DNA from: Emticicia sp. CRIBPO
GTDB lineage: Bacteria > Bacteroidota > Bacteroidia > Cytophagales > Spirosomataceae
Reading direction: 5' to 3'
DNA length: 64,000 nucleotides
Assembly: GCF_009905725.1 (NCBI RefSeq)
Contig: NZ_JAAAKV010000005.1
Span: 1-64,000 of the forward strand
Part shown: positions 36,888 to 45,063 of the stretch, in pieces
Layout of the letters: each line of letters starts with the position of its first letter
Position numbering within the stretch: the stretch's first letter is position 1
Program-made: the position numbers and the translations under genes
Notes under the pieces: generated by a model
What the model was told of the DNA's origin: nothing
Databases searched by the model: none
What the model saw: the letters and a program-made list of their open reading frames with translations, nothing else

Positions 36888-37001
36888 TTGCAATAATTGC
36901 AACAACAGACTACAAAACAGAAGCTTTTTTTGCATTATTTTGAAAAATAATTGGGAAACCTGCTTGAAAATAGAAATTTATTTGCAATTTTCGCAAATAA
37001 A
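36888..37001. promoter_or_regulatory. palindromes in the symporter leader, candidate operators
   Basis: Two symmetric elements lie upstream of the symporter ATG (37014). TTGCAATAATTGCAA (36888-36902) is a 7-1-7 palindrome. TTTATTTGC (36977-36985) and GCAAATAAA (36993-37001) form a 9-base inverted repeat around 7 bases. Both share a TTGC/GCAA core. They could bind the DeoR-type regulator at 43.1 kb or another repressor; this is inference. The rest of the gap 36634-36887 shows nothing clear. Confidence 0.4.
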
Positions 37002-37013
37002 ACCCTACAATTG

Positions 37014-38483
37014 ATGAAAGAAATCAGTCCATCCAGTATTTTAACCGTAATCGTATTGCATCTCCTGCTGATTATGGTGATCTCTTACTTTACCAGCAAA
37101 AAAGCCAACAACGCCTCTTTTTTTATTGCAGGGAGAAAGGCTCCCTGGTGGTTGGTTACCTGGGGTGTGATAGGAGCAGTTATTTCAGGGATTACTTTTA
37201 TTTCTGTTCCGGGTGCAGTAGGGGTAAAGGGAGGGAATGAGCATTTTTCCTATTTTCAGTTGATTTTAGGTAATTCGGTAGGATATATTATTATCGCACT
37301 GGTGTTGCTGCCCACTTTTTATAAAATGAAACTGGTTTCCATTTATGGTTACCTGGAACAACGGTTCGGAGGTACAGCCATGAAAATCGGAGCAGCCTGC
37401 TTTACGGTTTCGAGGGTTTTCGGTTCCTCGCTGAGGCTTTTTCTGATGGCTTTGGTCCTTCAGAAGTTTGTTCTGGCCCATTATGGTATCCCGTTTTGGG
37501 TAACCGCCATTATCGTTCCCGGACTGATCTGGTTATACACATTTAAAGGGGGTACAAAAACAATAATAGTTACTGATTCCATACAAACTGCATTGTTTAT
37601 TCTGGCCATTATTATGACCATTTATGATATTGCAGGACACATGAATACGAATGTCGGAGGTCTGGTAAGTACGATCTGGAGCAGTGAATATTCCGAGACG
37701 TTTTATTTCGGAGACTTTTCTGATCCCAACAATTTTACAAAACAGTTTTTTGGCGGTATCCTGGTGGCCATAGGCACGTCGGGACTTGATCAGGATGTGA
37801 TGCAAAAGCACCTTTCCTGTAAAAATCTCAGGGAATCACAAAAGAATGTTTTTACTTCCACAGCGGCACTAATTGTGGTCAATCTGCTTTTTCTGATCCT
37901 CGGAGCGGGACTGTACCTGCTGGCAAAACAGCAAAATGTTACCTTACCTGAGCGGGCAGATGAAATGTATCCGTTAATGGCCTTTAATCACCTGTCGGTA
38001 CAGACCGGGATTATCTTCATCATGGGTCTGGTGGCTTGCAGCTACTCCAGTGCTGATTCGGCCCTTACAGCTCTGACGACTTCTTTTTGTGTTGATTTCC
38101 TGGGATTTGAAAAAAAGAAAGAAGTGGTTTCGGAAGATAAACTCGGCAGACAAAGAAAGCTGGTGCACCTTGGTTTTACAGTAGCTTTTATGCTGATCAT
38201 TATCCTGATGAATGTTTTAGGGAACGAAAGTATCCTGAATGTGCTTTTCAAGTTCACCGGATACCTTTACGGTCCTCTCATCGGGCTTTTCTCCTTCGGA
38301 TTTCTGACCAGGTATGAGATAAAAGAGAAGGGGATTGCCTATGTGTGTATATTGGCTGTGGCAGCAACGGTTCTTCTTGACTATGCGGTTCCATTGCTGT
38401 TTGATGGCTTTCAACTGGGCCTTTACATCTGGGGAATCAACGGCATTCTGGCTTTTACAGGACTTTTTTTAATACGGAAGTAA
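37014..38483 (+). CDS. sodium:solute symporter, probable amino-sugar transporter
   Basis: 489 residues from the ATG at 37014; upstream in-frame codons lie in the operator region. Thirteen or so TM helices, with SSS-family motifs: FFIAGRKAPWWLVTWGVIGA, SGITFISVPGAVG, GYLEQRFGG, GTSGLDQDVMQKHLSCKN, MGLVACSYSSADSALTALTT. It is the first gene of the locus with SusC/D, MurQ and NagB, a context like the Tannerella MurNAc locus, where an SSS protein (MurT) imports N-acetylmuramic acid. Cytoplasmic-membrane uptake of MurNAc or another amino sugar is inferred from context. Confidence 0.88.
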   Translation: MKEISPSSILTVIVLHLLLIMVISYFTSKKANNASFFIAGRKAPWWLVTWGVIGAVISGITFISVPGAVGVKGGNEHFSYFQLILGNSVGYIIIALVLLPTFYKMKLVSIYGYLEQRFGGTAMKIGAACFTVSRVFGSSLRLFLMALVLQKFVLAHYGIPFWVTAIIVPGLIWLYTFKGGTKTIIVTDSIQTALFILAIIMTIYDIAGHMNTNVGGLVSTIWSSEYSETFYFGDFSDPNNFTKQFFGGILVAIGTSGLDQDVMQKHLSCKNLRESQKNVFTSTAALIVVNLLFLILGAGLYLLAKQQNVTLPERADEMYPLMAFNHLSVQTGIIFIMGLVACSYSSADSALTALTTSFCVDFLGFEKKKEVVSEDKLGRQRKLVHLGFTVAFMLIIILMNVLGNESILNVLFKFTGYLYGPLIGLFSFGFLTRYEIKEKGIAYVCILAVAATVLLDYAVPLLFDGFQLGLYIWGINGILAFTGLFLIRK

Positions 38484-38527
38484 AAATTTTACAATCAATT
38501 TTCTAACAATCAAACCTTTTACGAATT

Positions 38528-41500
38528 ATGACCAAAATTCTAGACAAATTAATTATCCCTTTAAAATGGCGTTTCCTGGCTGTTCTGACAGCGATTTGCG
38601 TTTTTGGAGGGGTAGATGTTATGGCACAGCAGGTGTATAACATCAGTGGGAAAGTGAGTGATGCTACCGGCGGTGTTCCGGGTGTAACTGTGCAGATTCA
38701 GGGAACTACAGCCGGAACATCTACCAACATGGATGGGGTTTATCAATTGAGTACAACCCTTAAACCAGGCACATACAAACTACAGGTTTCTTCCATTGGT
38801 TATGCATCAGCTTCCCAGACCCTTGTTTTGGGAAATCAGTCATCCATAACTGTGGATTTTACCCTTAAAGATGATGCTACCAACCTGGATGAGGTGTTGG
38901 TGGTTGGCTCTACGGTAAAAGAAACAAGACGTCAGCTGGGTAATGCCATCAGCTCTGTTAAATCAGAAGATCTGCAAAAATCGGGTACAAATAACCTGGT
39001 TTCTGCCCTTCAGGGAAAAGTGCCCGGGGCACAGATTACCCAGAACTCGGGAGACCCGTCAGGCGGGATCACGATCCGTTTGCGTGGGGTGAAATCAATA
39101 CAGGGAAGTTCAGATCCTTTGTATGTGATTGACGGTGTGATTGTAAGTAACAACACCTCGAACATTGCCCAGACAGCGGTTTCAAACCAGGTAGGTACGG
39201 CGGCCAAAATAGGGAGTAACAGGTTAGCGGATATCAACCCTAACGATATCGAAAGCCTGAACATCATCAATGGTGCAGCGGCAGCGGCACAATACGGTTC
39301 AAGAGCAGCCAATGGTGTGGTGATCATTACGACTAAAAAAGGTAAGACGGGAGCACCAAGGGTCAATTTTACAACGAGTTTTAACACCAACGAGCTTCGT
39401 AAGAAGCTTTATATTACCAAATATGGTAAACAATTTGGTTTTGCGGGATTGAGACTCCATACCATCGGAGCGATTTCAGCAGCACAAATTGCAGCAAATC
39501 CGGGCGTGACTACCGTAGGAATCAACAGAAATGGTGAAGCTAACACGATCCTTGCCTCCAACCTGGTGGATGTAACGCGTTATGATTACCAGGATCAAAT
39601 CTTCAGAACAGGTTATGGCACAGACAATGGACTGTCTATCAGCGGTGGAACGGAGAAAACGCAGTATTTTGTCTCTTTGAATTACTCTAAAAACGAAGGA
39701 ATTGTTAAAGGCACCGATTTCTCAAGATATGGACTGAGAGCCAGAATAGATCAGAGACTGAACAATTGGGCGAAACTTTCGGCCGGATTGAGTTATACCA
39801 ACAGCTTTGCGAATGAGAAAGCAAACGGTAACGTATTTTACAGCCCGATCAACTCGATCAACATCACCAACAACATCTGGGATATCACCCAAAGAGATGC
39901 TGCCGGAAACCTGAAAGCGGTAGAGCCTACCCGTGTCAACCCTTTGACAACGGTAGAGGCCATGAAATTTAATCAACAAGTTAACAGGACCATCAATGAC
40001 TTGCAATTGAACCTGACTCCATTTAAAGGATTCGCGGTAGACTGGATTGTGGGGGTTGATGCCTATTCACAAACAGGAACCAACTATATTCCGCCTTATC
40101 CATATCAGGCCGAAGCAGGTTTGCCATTGGAGCGTTATCCTCTTGGATTTGCGTCTTCGATCACAAATACAGCCATGTTTTTGAATACAGATCTGAACAT
40201 ATCTTATGAAAACCAACTTACAGATGACCTGAAACTGAACCTGCTTGCGGGAACCAGCTATCAGTACAGCACCTCAGACCTTTTGAGAGGTAGCGGAGAG
40301 AGCCTGGCACCTTTTATCGAAACACTTAACGGCGGATCTACGATTACCGCGGGTTATGGTCTGGACAGATACAATCTGAGCGGACAGTTTGCCCAGGCAA
40401 CGATCGGCTATAAAAACATTGCGTTCTTAACGGGAGCAATCAGAAGAGACAGAAGCTCTAAGTTTTCCGCCTCTGAAACCAACCAGGTCTACCCTAAAAT
40501 ATCGGGAAGCTTTATCCCGTCAGACCTGAGTGCCTGGAAAAACAGCAAACTCAGTGATGCATTCAGCTCACTTAAGCTTCGTGCCTCTTACGGACAGGCT
40601 GGTAACCTTACCGGTATCGGGTCATACGACCGTTTCTGGCAGTATAACCCGATCTCTTACCTGGGTAAAAATACGATTGTACCAAGCAGCCAGCTTGCCA
40701 ACAACCGTGTACGTCCGGAGCGTATGACAGAAACAGAATTTGGTCTTGACGCCTCGTTCCTGAAAGACAGAATCGGATTGACCTTTACGACGTATCAGCA
40801 ACATATCAAAGACCTGGTTGTTAACGCAGTTTTGGCGGCTACGGCCGGAGGAACCAGTATTGTCAACAACACTGGAGAAATGTCTAACAAAGGGATTGAA
40901 ATCGGACTCAACCTGAACCCGGTGAAGACAAAAGACCTGAACTGGAATGTTTCCGTGATCTTTAACAGGAACAGGAACAAAATTGAGAAACTTGGAACAG
41001 CTTTGCTGGCGATCAACAACGTAGCAGGAGCTCCCGTTTTCCTTATCGAAGGACAACAGGCGTCACTTTTCTATGGTATTCCTTATGCCAAAGATGCCAA
41101 CGGACAGCTGATTCTGAATGCCCAGGGATTCCCGCAGAGAGAGCAGGGGATACAGAAAGTAGGTTATTATGAGCCGCAGAGAGATGATAAAGGCCAGCCA
41201 ACCGGCGGGTTTGTCAATGGTGTTATCGGTAATCCGAACCCAAAATGGACAGGATCAATCTCAAGTTCATTGGATTACAAAAAATTCGGTTTCAGATTCC
41301 TGCTTGATGCAGTGCAGGGCGTAGACGTTTTCAATGCGGATTTCAGGACCCGCCAGGGAGTTGGCGTTGGTGAAATAGCTGAAGCGGAATTGAAAGGGGA
41401 GGTAAAAAGAGGATATATTTTCTCTAATTACCTGATCGAAGAATGGAGAATTGACAATGGTTCATTTGTAAAGTTGAGAGAAGTAGCCCTTACTTATCAG

Positions 41501-41692
41501 TTGCCGCAATTCAAAGGCATCAAATCATGGAGCTTGTCTTTGATCGGCCGCAACCTGGTTTCGTGGGATAAATACAGAGGATATGATCCGGAAACCAATG
41601 CTGGTGGAAATAGTGATTTGTTCAGAGGTGTTGATTTTGGAAACGTTCCGATTCCAAGAACCTATCAGGCACAGTTAAACGTATCATTTTAA
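38528..41692 (+). CDS. susC-like: SusC/RagA-family TonB-linked outer-membrane transporter
   Basis: 1054 residues. After the signal (FGGVDVMAQQ) there is a CarboxypepD_reg domain (NISGKVSDATGGVPGVTVQI), a DEVLVVG TonB-box-like segment, a plug with GVKSIQGSSDPLYVIDGVIV and IESLNIINGAAAAAQYGSRA (Sus signature), and a barrel ending RTYQAQLNVSF with terminal Phe. SusC proteins import oligosaccharides or glycopeptides with a SusD lid. It is followed after 22 bases by its SusD partner. Genomic context points to peptidoglycan- or chitin-derived amino sugars. Confidence 0.95.
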   Translation: MTKILDKLIIPLKWRFLAVLTAICVFGGVDVMAQQVYNISGKVSDATGGVPGVTVQIQGTTAGTSTNMDGVYQLSTTLKPGTYKLQVSSIGYASASQTLVLGNQSSITVDFTLKDDATNLDEVLVVGSTVKETRRQLGNAISSVKSEDLQKSGTNNLVSALQGKVPGAQITQNSGDPSGGITIRLRGVKSIQGSSDPLYVIDGVIVSNNTSNIAQTAVSNQVGTAAKIGSNRLADINPNDIESLNIINGAAAAAQYGSRAANGVVIITTKKGKTGAPRVNFTTSFNTNELRKKLYITKYGKQFGFAGLRLHTIGAISAAQIAANPGVTTVGINRNGEANTILASNLVDVTRYDYQDQIFRTGYGTDNGLSISGGTEKTQYFVSLNYSKNEGIVKGTDFSRYGLRARIDQRLNNWAKLSAGLSYTNSFANEKANGNVFYSPINSINITNNIWDITQRDAAGNLKAVEPTRVNPLTTVEAMKFNQQVNRTINDLQLNLTPFKGFAVDWIVGVDAYSQTGTNYIPPYPYQAEAGLPLERYPLGFASSITNTAMFLNTDLNISYENQLTDDLKLNLLAGTSYQYSTSDLLRGSGESLAPFIETLNGGSTITAGYGLDRYNLSGQFAQATIGYKNIAFLTGAIRRDRSSKFSASETNQVYPKISGSFIPSDLSAWKNSKLSDAFSSLKLRASYGQAGNLTGIGSYDRFWQYNPISYLGKNTIVPSSQLANNRVRPERMTETEFGLDASFLKDRIGLTFTTYQQHIKDLVVNAVLAATAGGTSIVNNTGEMSNKGIEIGLNLNPVKTKDLNWNVSVIFNRNRNKIEKLGTALLAINNVAGAPVFLIEGQQASLFYGIPYAKDANGQLILNAQGFPQREQGIQKVGYYEPQRDDKGQPTGGFVNGVIGNPNPKWTGSISSSLDYKKFGFRFLLDAVQGVDVFNADFRTRQGVGVGEIAEAELKGEVKRGYIFSNYLIEEWRIDNGSFVKLREVALTYQLPQFKGIKSWSLSLIGRNLVSWDKYRGYDPETNAGGNSDLFRGVDFGNVPIPRTYQAQLNVSF

Positions 41693-41714
41693 TCAACATT
41701 AGAATTTAAGAATC

Positions 41715-42989
41715 ATGAAAAAACAAATAATTTATATCAGTGCTGCCCTTATGCTGGTGGTTTCATCTTGTAACAAAGATTATCTTAACCCAAGCACAGC
41801 CAGTGAAGAACAGGTAGTTAAGGACCAGACAGGTCTGATTGCGATGGTCAACGGGCTTCAGCAGAAGTTTACGATATCGAGAGCCGGCGTGATGTATTCT
41901 TATATCACAGCAAACGGCCTTACAACCAAAGAACTGGTTAACCTTAACGTAGGAAACACAGACGAGGCTAACCTGCAAACAGGAACAACGGCCGTACAGG
42001 GTAATAATTCTGTAGTAAGCAACCTGTGGAACCAGGCACACCTGGTAAAAGCGAACGCGGACATTGTGATTAAAAATATCGCAAGTGCACAGGATCCGGC
42101 TGTAAAATCGGGAATTCTGGCTTATGCTCATTTCTACAGGGCTCTGTCTTTGGGAACTGTTGCCCAGTTTTTTGAGCAAACGCCTATTGCTGTAGGAACG
42201 AATGCCGCATTTGTTAAGAAAGAAGATGTGCTTAAAGACGCGGTTAATTCCCTGACGATTGCTGCAAAAAGCCTTAATGACCAGGCCCCTTCTGCAGCAT
42301 TTACTGGAAGTGTGGTGATGCCGTTAGCCAGTGTGAAGAATGGTATCCAGGCCCTTTTGGCCAGATATAACCTAATGCTTGGCAATTATGATGCGGCTTA
42401 TGCTGCAGCAAATTCTGTAGACCTGACCGTGAAAGCCGGGTTTACCTTTGACGACATCAGCAGAAACCCGATGTTTGAAACCAGTTTCAGCAACAGGAAC
42501 GTAACAGAAGCGACGCCGGATTTCGGACTGCCTGCAACCCTGGCTTCTGAGGCGACAGATGGCAGAAAGGCGTTTTATTATAACACCACTGCAGGAGCAA
42601 ATGCATCGAGAGCCAGTTTCTTTACGGCAAATAATGCAGCGGTGCCTGTATATCTGCCTGGTGAAATGCTTCTGATTAAGGCAGAATGCAAAGCCAGAAC
42701 CGGGGTATTGGCAGAGGCGGTTACTGAACTGAACAAAGTCAGAACCAAAAAGAATGATGCCTGGGGTGTAAATGCCGGTCTTGCCGAGTATAGCGGAGAA
42801 GTGACGGCAACCGCTGTCCTGACTGAGATTTTCCGTCAACGTTGTATCGAATTATTCTTGTCTGGGTTACGCCTGGAAGACAGTCGCAGATTGTCAAGAC
42901 CAGCAACGGAAAGAACCAGAAACCATTATCCTTACCCATTGTCGGAAAGGAATAATAACACCAGCACCCCTGCTGATCCAACTTTGTAA
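41715..42989 (+). CDS. susD-like: SusD/RagB-family surface lipoprotein (compact)
   Basis: 424 residues, shorter than the usual 480-600. Lipoprotein signal LMLVVSSC (Cys19). The typical SusD N-terminus LNPSTASEEQVVKDQTGL precedes TPR-type helices (AYAHFYRALSLGTVAQFF, GIQALLARYNLMLGNY), with the C-terminal motif LPGEMLLIKAECKARTG and RQRCIELFLSGLRLEDSRRL. It forms the ligand-capturing lid over the SusC barrel. Shortness suggests reduced surface loops, consistent with small ligands; this is inference. Confidence 0.93.
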   Translation: MKKQIIYISAALMLVVSSCNKDYLNPSTASEEQVVKDQTGLIAMVNGLQQKFTISRAGVMYSYITANGLTTKELVNLNVGNTDEANLQTGTTAVQGNNSVVSNLWNQAHLVKANADIVIKNIASAQDPAVKSGILAYAHFYRALSLGTVAQFFEQTPIAVGTNAAFVKKEDVLKDAVNSLTIAAKSLNDQAPSAAFTGSVVMPLASVKNGIQALLARYNLMLGNYDAAYAAANSVDLTVKAGFTFDDISRNPMFETSFSNRNVTEATPDFGLPATLASEATDGRKAFYYNTTAGANASRASFFTANNAAVPVYLPGEMLLIKAECKARTGVLAEAVTELNKVRTKKNDAWGVNAGLAEYSGEVTATAVLTEIFRQRCIELFLSGLRLEDSRRLSRPATERTRNHYPYPLSERNNNTSTPADPTL

Positions 42990-43113
42990 AAAAAGGGACT
43001 AATAAATCCGGGTAATAGAAATTATTCGTATTTTTCGAAAGAAATAACGGGAAATCTTTATAGTTTTTATTATCCGGATTATATATCAGACATGTTCAAC
43101 CTGAACGGCTAAA

Positions 43114-43872
43114 ATGGCAAATCTGTTAAAAAAAGAGCGGAAAAACATCATTCTGAAGCATATCAATATTCACTCCAGAGTGACGTTCGACGAATTAGCA
43201 CAGCTTTTGAATGTGTCGGAAGATACCATCAGGCGTGACCTGAACGAGCTTTCCGAAAAAAACCTGATCAGCAAGATCAGGGGAGGGGCCATGGCCCGGG
43301 CAAATCAATACATACCTTCTTCTTCAAAATCGAGCTACGCCTATGAAGACAAAAGAATAATCGCTAAAAAAGCCATTTCATTGCTCAAAGACGGCATGCT
43401 GGTGCTGGTTGGCGGAGGTACAACCGTCCGGGAGTTTATCAAGATGATCCCGGAAAACCTGAAAGCGACCTTTGTAACGGCCAATCCGATGACCAGTATC
43501 GAACTGCTCGAAAAACCGAATATAGAAACGATTATCCTGGGGGGAAGAATCTCAAATTACAGCCAGACCGTGATAGGAGGAGACGCCTTTTTAAAGCTGG
43601 CTGAAATTAAAGCAGACCTGTGTGTGCTTGGAACTAATGCCATAGATTTTAATGAGGGGATAACCGACCTTGAATGGGAAACCGTAGAAATCAAGAAGGC
43701 GATTTTTAAAGCCTCAAAAAAGGTGGTTATTCTGGCAATATCTGAAAAACTGAATACTACCATGAAGTTAAGGGTCTGTCCTATCAACGAGATAGATTAC
43801 CTGGTTACAGAACTTTCACAGGATCACCCGCTTTTGAAAGCATATCAGAGCTCAGGAATAAAAATAATCTGA
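43114..43872 (+). CDS. DeoR/GlpR-family transcriptional regulator
   Basis: 252 residues. N-terminal HTH (RVTFDELAQLLNVSEDTIRRDLNELSE) and DeoRC sugar-phosphate sensor domain (ISLLKDGMLVLVGGGTTVREF, FVTANPMTSIEL, ILGGRISNYSQTVIGGDAF). Such repressors usually sense a phosphosugar and control adjacent catabolic genes, here plausibly GlcNAc-6-P, GlcN-6-P or MurNAc-6-P. It is separated from susD by 124 bases with no strong terminator. Palindromes upstream of the locus are candidate operators. Confidence 0.93.
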   Translation: MANLLKKERKNIILKHINIHSRVTFDELAQLLNVSEDTIRRDLNELSEKNLISKIRGGAMARANQYIPSSSKSSYAYEDKRIIAKKAISLLKDGMLVLVGGGTTVREFIKMIPENLKATFVTANPMTSIELLEKPNIETIILGGRISNYSQTVIGGDAFLKLAEIKADLCVLGTNAIDFNEGITDLEWETVEIKKAIFKASKKVVILAISEKLNTTMKLRVCPINEIDYLVTELSQDHPLLKAYQSSGIKII

Positions 43873-43873
43873 A

Positions 43874-43896
43874 AATGATGCCGTATCGGCATCATT
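43874..43896. terminator. hairpin between deoR-type gene and murQ
   Basis: AATGATGCCG (43874-43883) pairs with CGGCATCATT (43887-43896) around TAT, one base after the stop codon. No T-run follows on the plus strand, so it may act as an mRNA 3' stabiliser or processing site rather than a terminator. Confidence 0.5.
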
Positions 43897-43989
43897 CAAA
43901 AAACACAAAATAGCCTTTAAGACACATATCATATTTCTTTGGAGAAATAACAACATTACCAATCATTCAACAAGAAAACATTTACTGCA

Positions 43990-44808
43990 ATGACAACAAT
44001 GACTGAATCTCACTCGAGTTATGACCACCTGGAACTTATGTCGGTCAGTGAGCTGGTTCAAAATATCAATAAAGAAGATCAGACGGTGGCATTTGCCGTG
44101 CAGAAAGAGCAGGATTCCATTATCCGCCTGATCGAAAACATAGTTCCTAAAATCAAAAACGGAGGCAGACTTTTTTATATCGGGGCCGGAACAAGCGGCC
44201 GGCTCGGGATTCTGGATGCTTCTGAGTGCCCACCTACCTATGGTGTTCCGAATGATCTGGTTATCGGGATCATTGCGGGCGGAGACACCGCCATCAGAAC
44301 AGCTGTTGAAAATGCGGAAGATGATGACCAGCAAGCCTGGAAAGACCTGGGCAAGTTTCATATTGATGAAAATGACTTCCTGATCGGCATCGCCGCTTCC
44401 GGAACCACCCCTTACGTAATCGGAGGGCTCAAAGAAGCACGTAAGCATGGCGTTTTAACGGGATGTATTACCAATAATAAAAACTCTCCTTTAAGCAGGG
44501 AGGCTGATTTTCCCGTTGAGGTGGTGGTTGGCCCTGAGTTTGTGACCGGCAGCACCAGGATGAAGTCGGGAACGGCCCAGAAAATGGTGCTGAACATTGT
44601 GTCTACCTCAGTGATGATACAATTAGGGCGGGTTAAAGGAAATAAGATGGTAGATATGAAACTGTCTAACTCCAAGCTGGTAGACAGGGCCATCAAAATG
44701 GTCATGCAGGAAACACCGCTGGATTATGAAACAGCCGCTAAATGGCTTGAGAAATCAGGAAGTGTCAGACAAGCCGTCACAGCTTATCAGGAGAGCCTGA
44801 ACGTATAA
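43990..44808 (+). CDS. murQ: N-acetylmuramic acid 6-phosphate etherase
   Basis: 272 residues (an alternative start three codons in). MurQ cleaves the lactyl ether of MurNAc-6-P to give GlcNAc-6-P and D-lactate. SIS-domain motifs: NGGRLFYIGAGTSGRLGILD, ASECPPTYG, IAGGDTAIRTAVENAEDD (catalytic Glu region), IGIAASGTTPYVIGGL, FVTGSTRMKSGTAQK. It is shorter than E. coli MurQ (298) because the N- and C-terminal extensions are trimmed. Co-location with NagB allows MurNAc-6-P to enter glycolysis via GlcN-6-P, if a deacetylase (NagA) and MurNAc kinase are supplied elsewhere. Confidence 0.95.
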   Translation: MTTMTESHSSYDHLELMSVSELVQNINKEDQTVAFAVQKEQDSIIRLIENIVPKIKNGGRLFYIGAGTSGRLGILDASECPPTYGVPNDLVIGIIAGGDTAIRTAVENAEDDDQQAWKDLGKFHIDENDFLIGIAASGTTPYVIGGLKEARKHGVLTGCITNNKNSPLSREADFPVEVVVGPEFVTGSTRMKSGTAQKMVLNIVSTSVMIQLGRVKGNKMVDMKLSNSKLVDRAIKMVMQETPLDYETAAKWLEKSGSVRQAVTAYQESLNV

Positions 44809-45027
44809 ACATTTTTGAACAGAAAGGCCACAAAGACGGCCCTCGCCTCTGAAATATATTAGGACTATTTTGACAAATAGTATTAAATTGTAAATCAGGA
44901 TGTATATTTATATCCAAATCTAAAATAGGTATTCAGAAAAAGAACTTTTGCCGGAACAGGCAGGGTATTTCAGGAACACATTATTAAAAAAAATTAAAAT
45001 ATCGCCCGACTTAATAAATTAATTGAA

Positions 45028-45035
45028 TAGATTTG
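45028..45035 (+). promoter_or_regulatory. nagB promoter -7 element
   Basis: Exact TAGATTTG, 28 bases before the ATG, in a 255-base gap after murQ. No TTG at the canonical spacing. It suggests that nagB has its own promoter within the locus. Confidence 0.45.
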
Positions 45036-45063
45036 TAAAATATTTAAGAATTAAAATTTTATC

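Noticed and set aside
43963-44448. 161-residue minus-strand frame overlapping murQ
   Set aside because: Shadow of murQ, which has clear SIS-domain motifs in the other strand.
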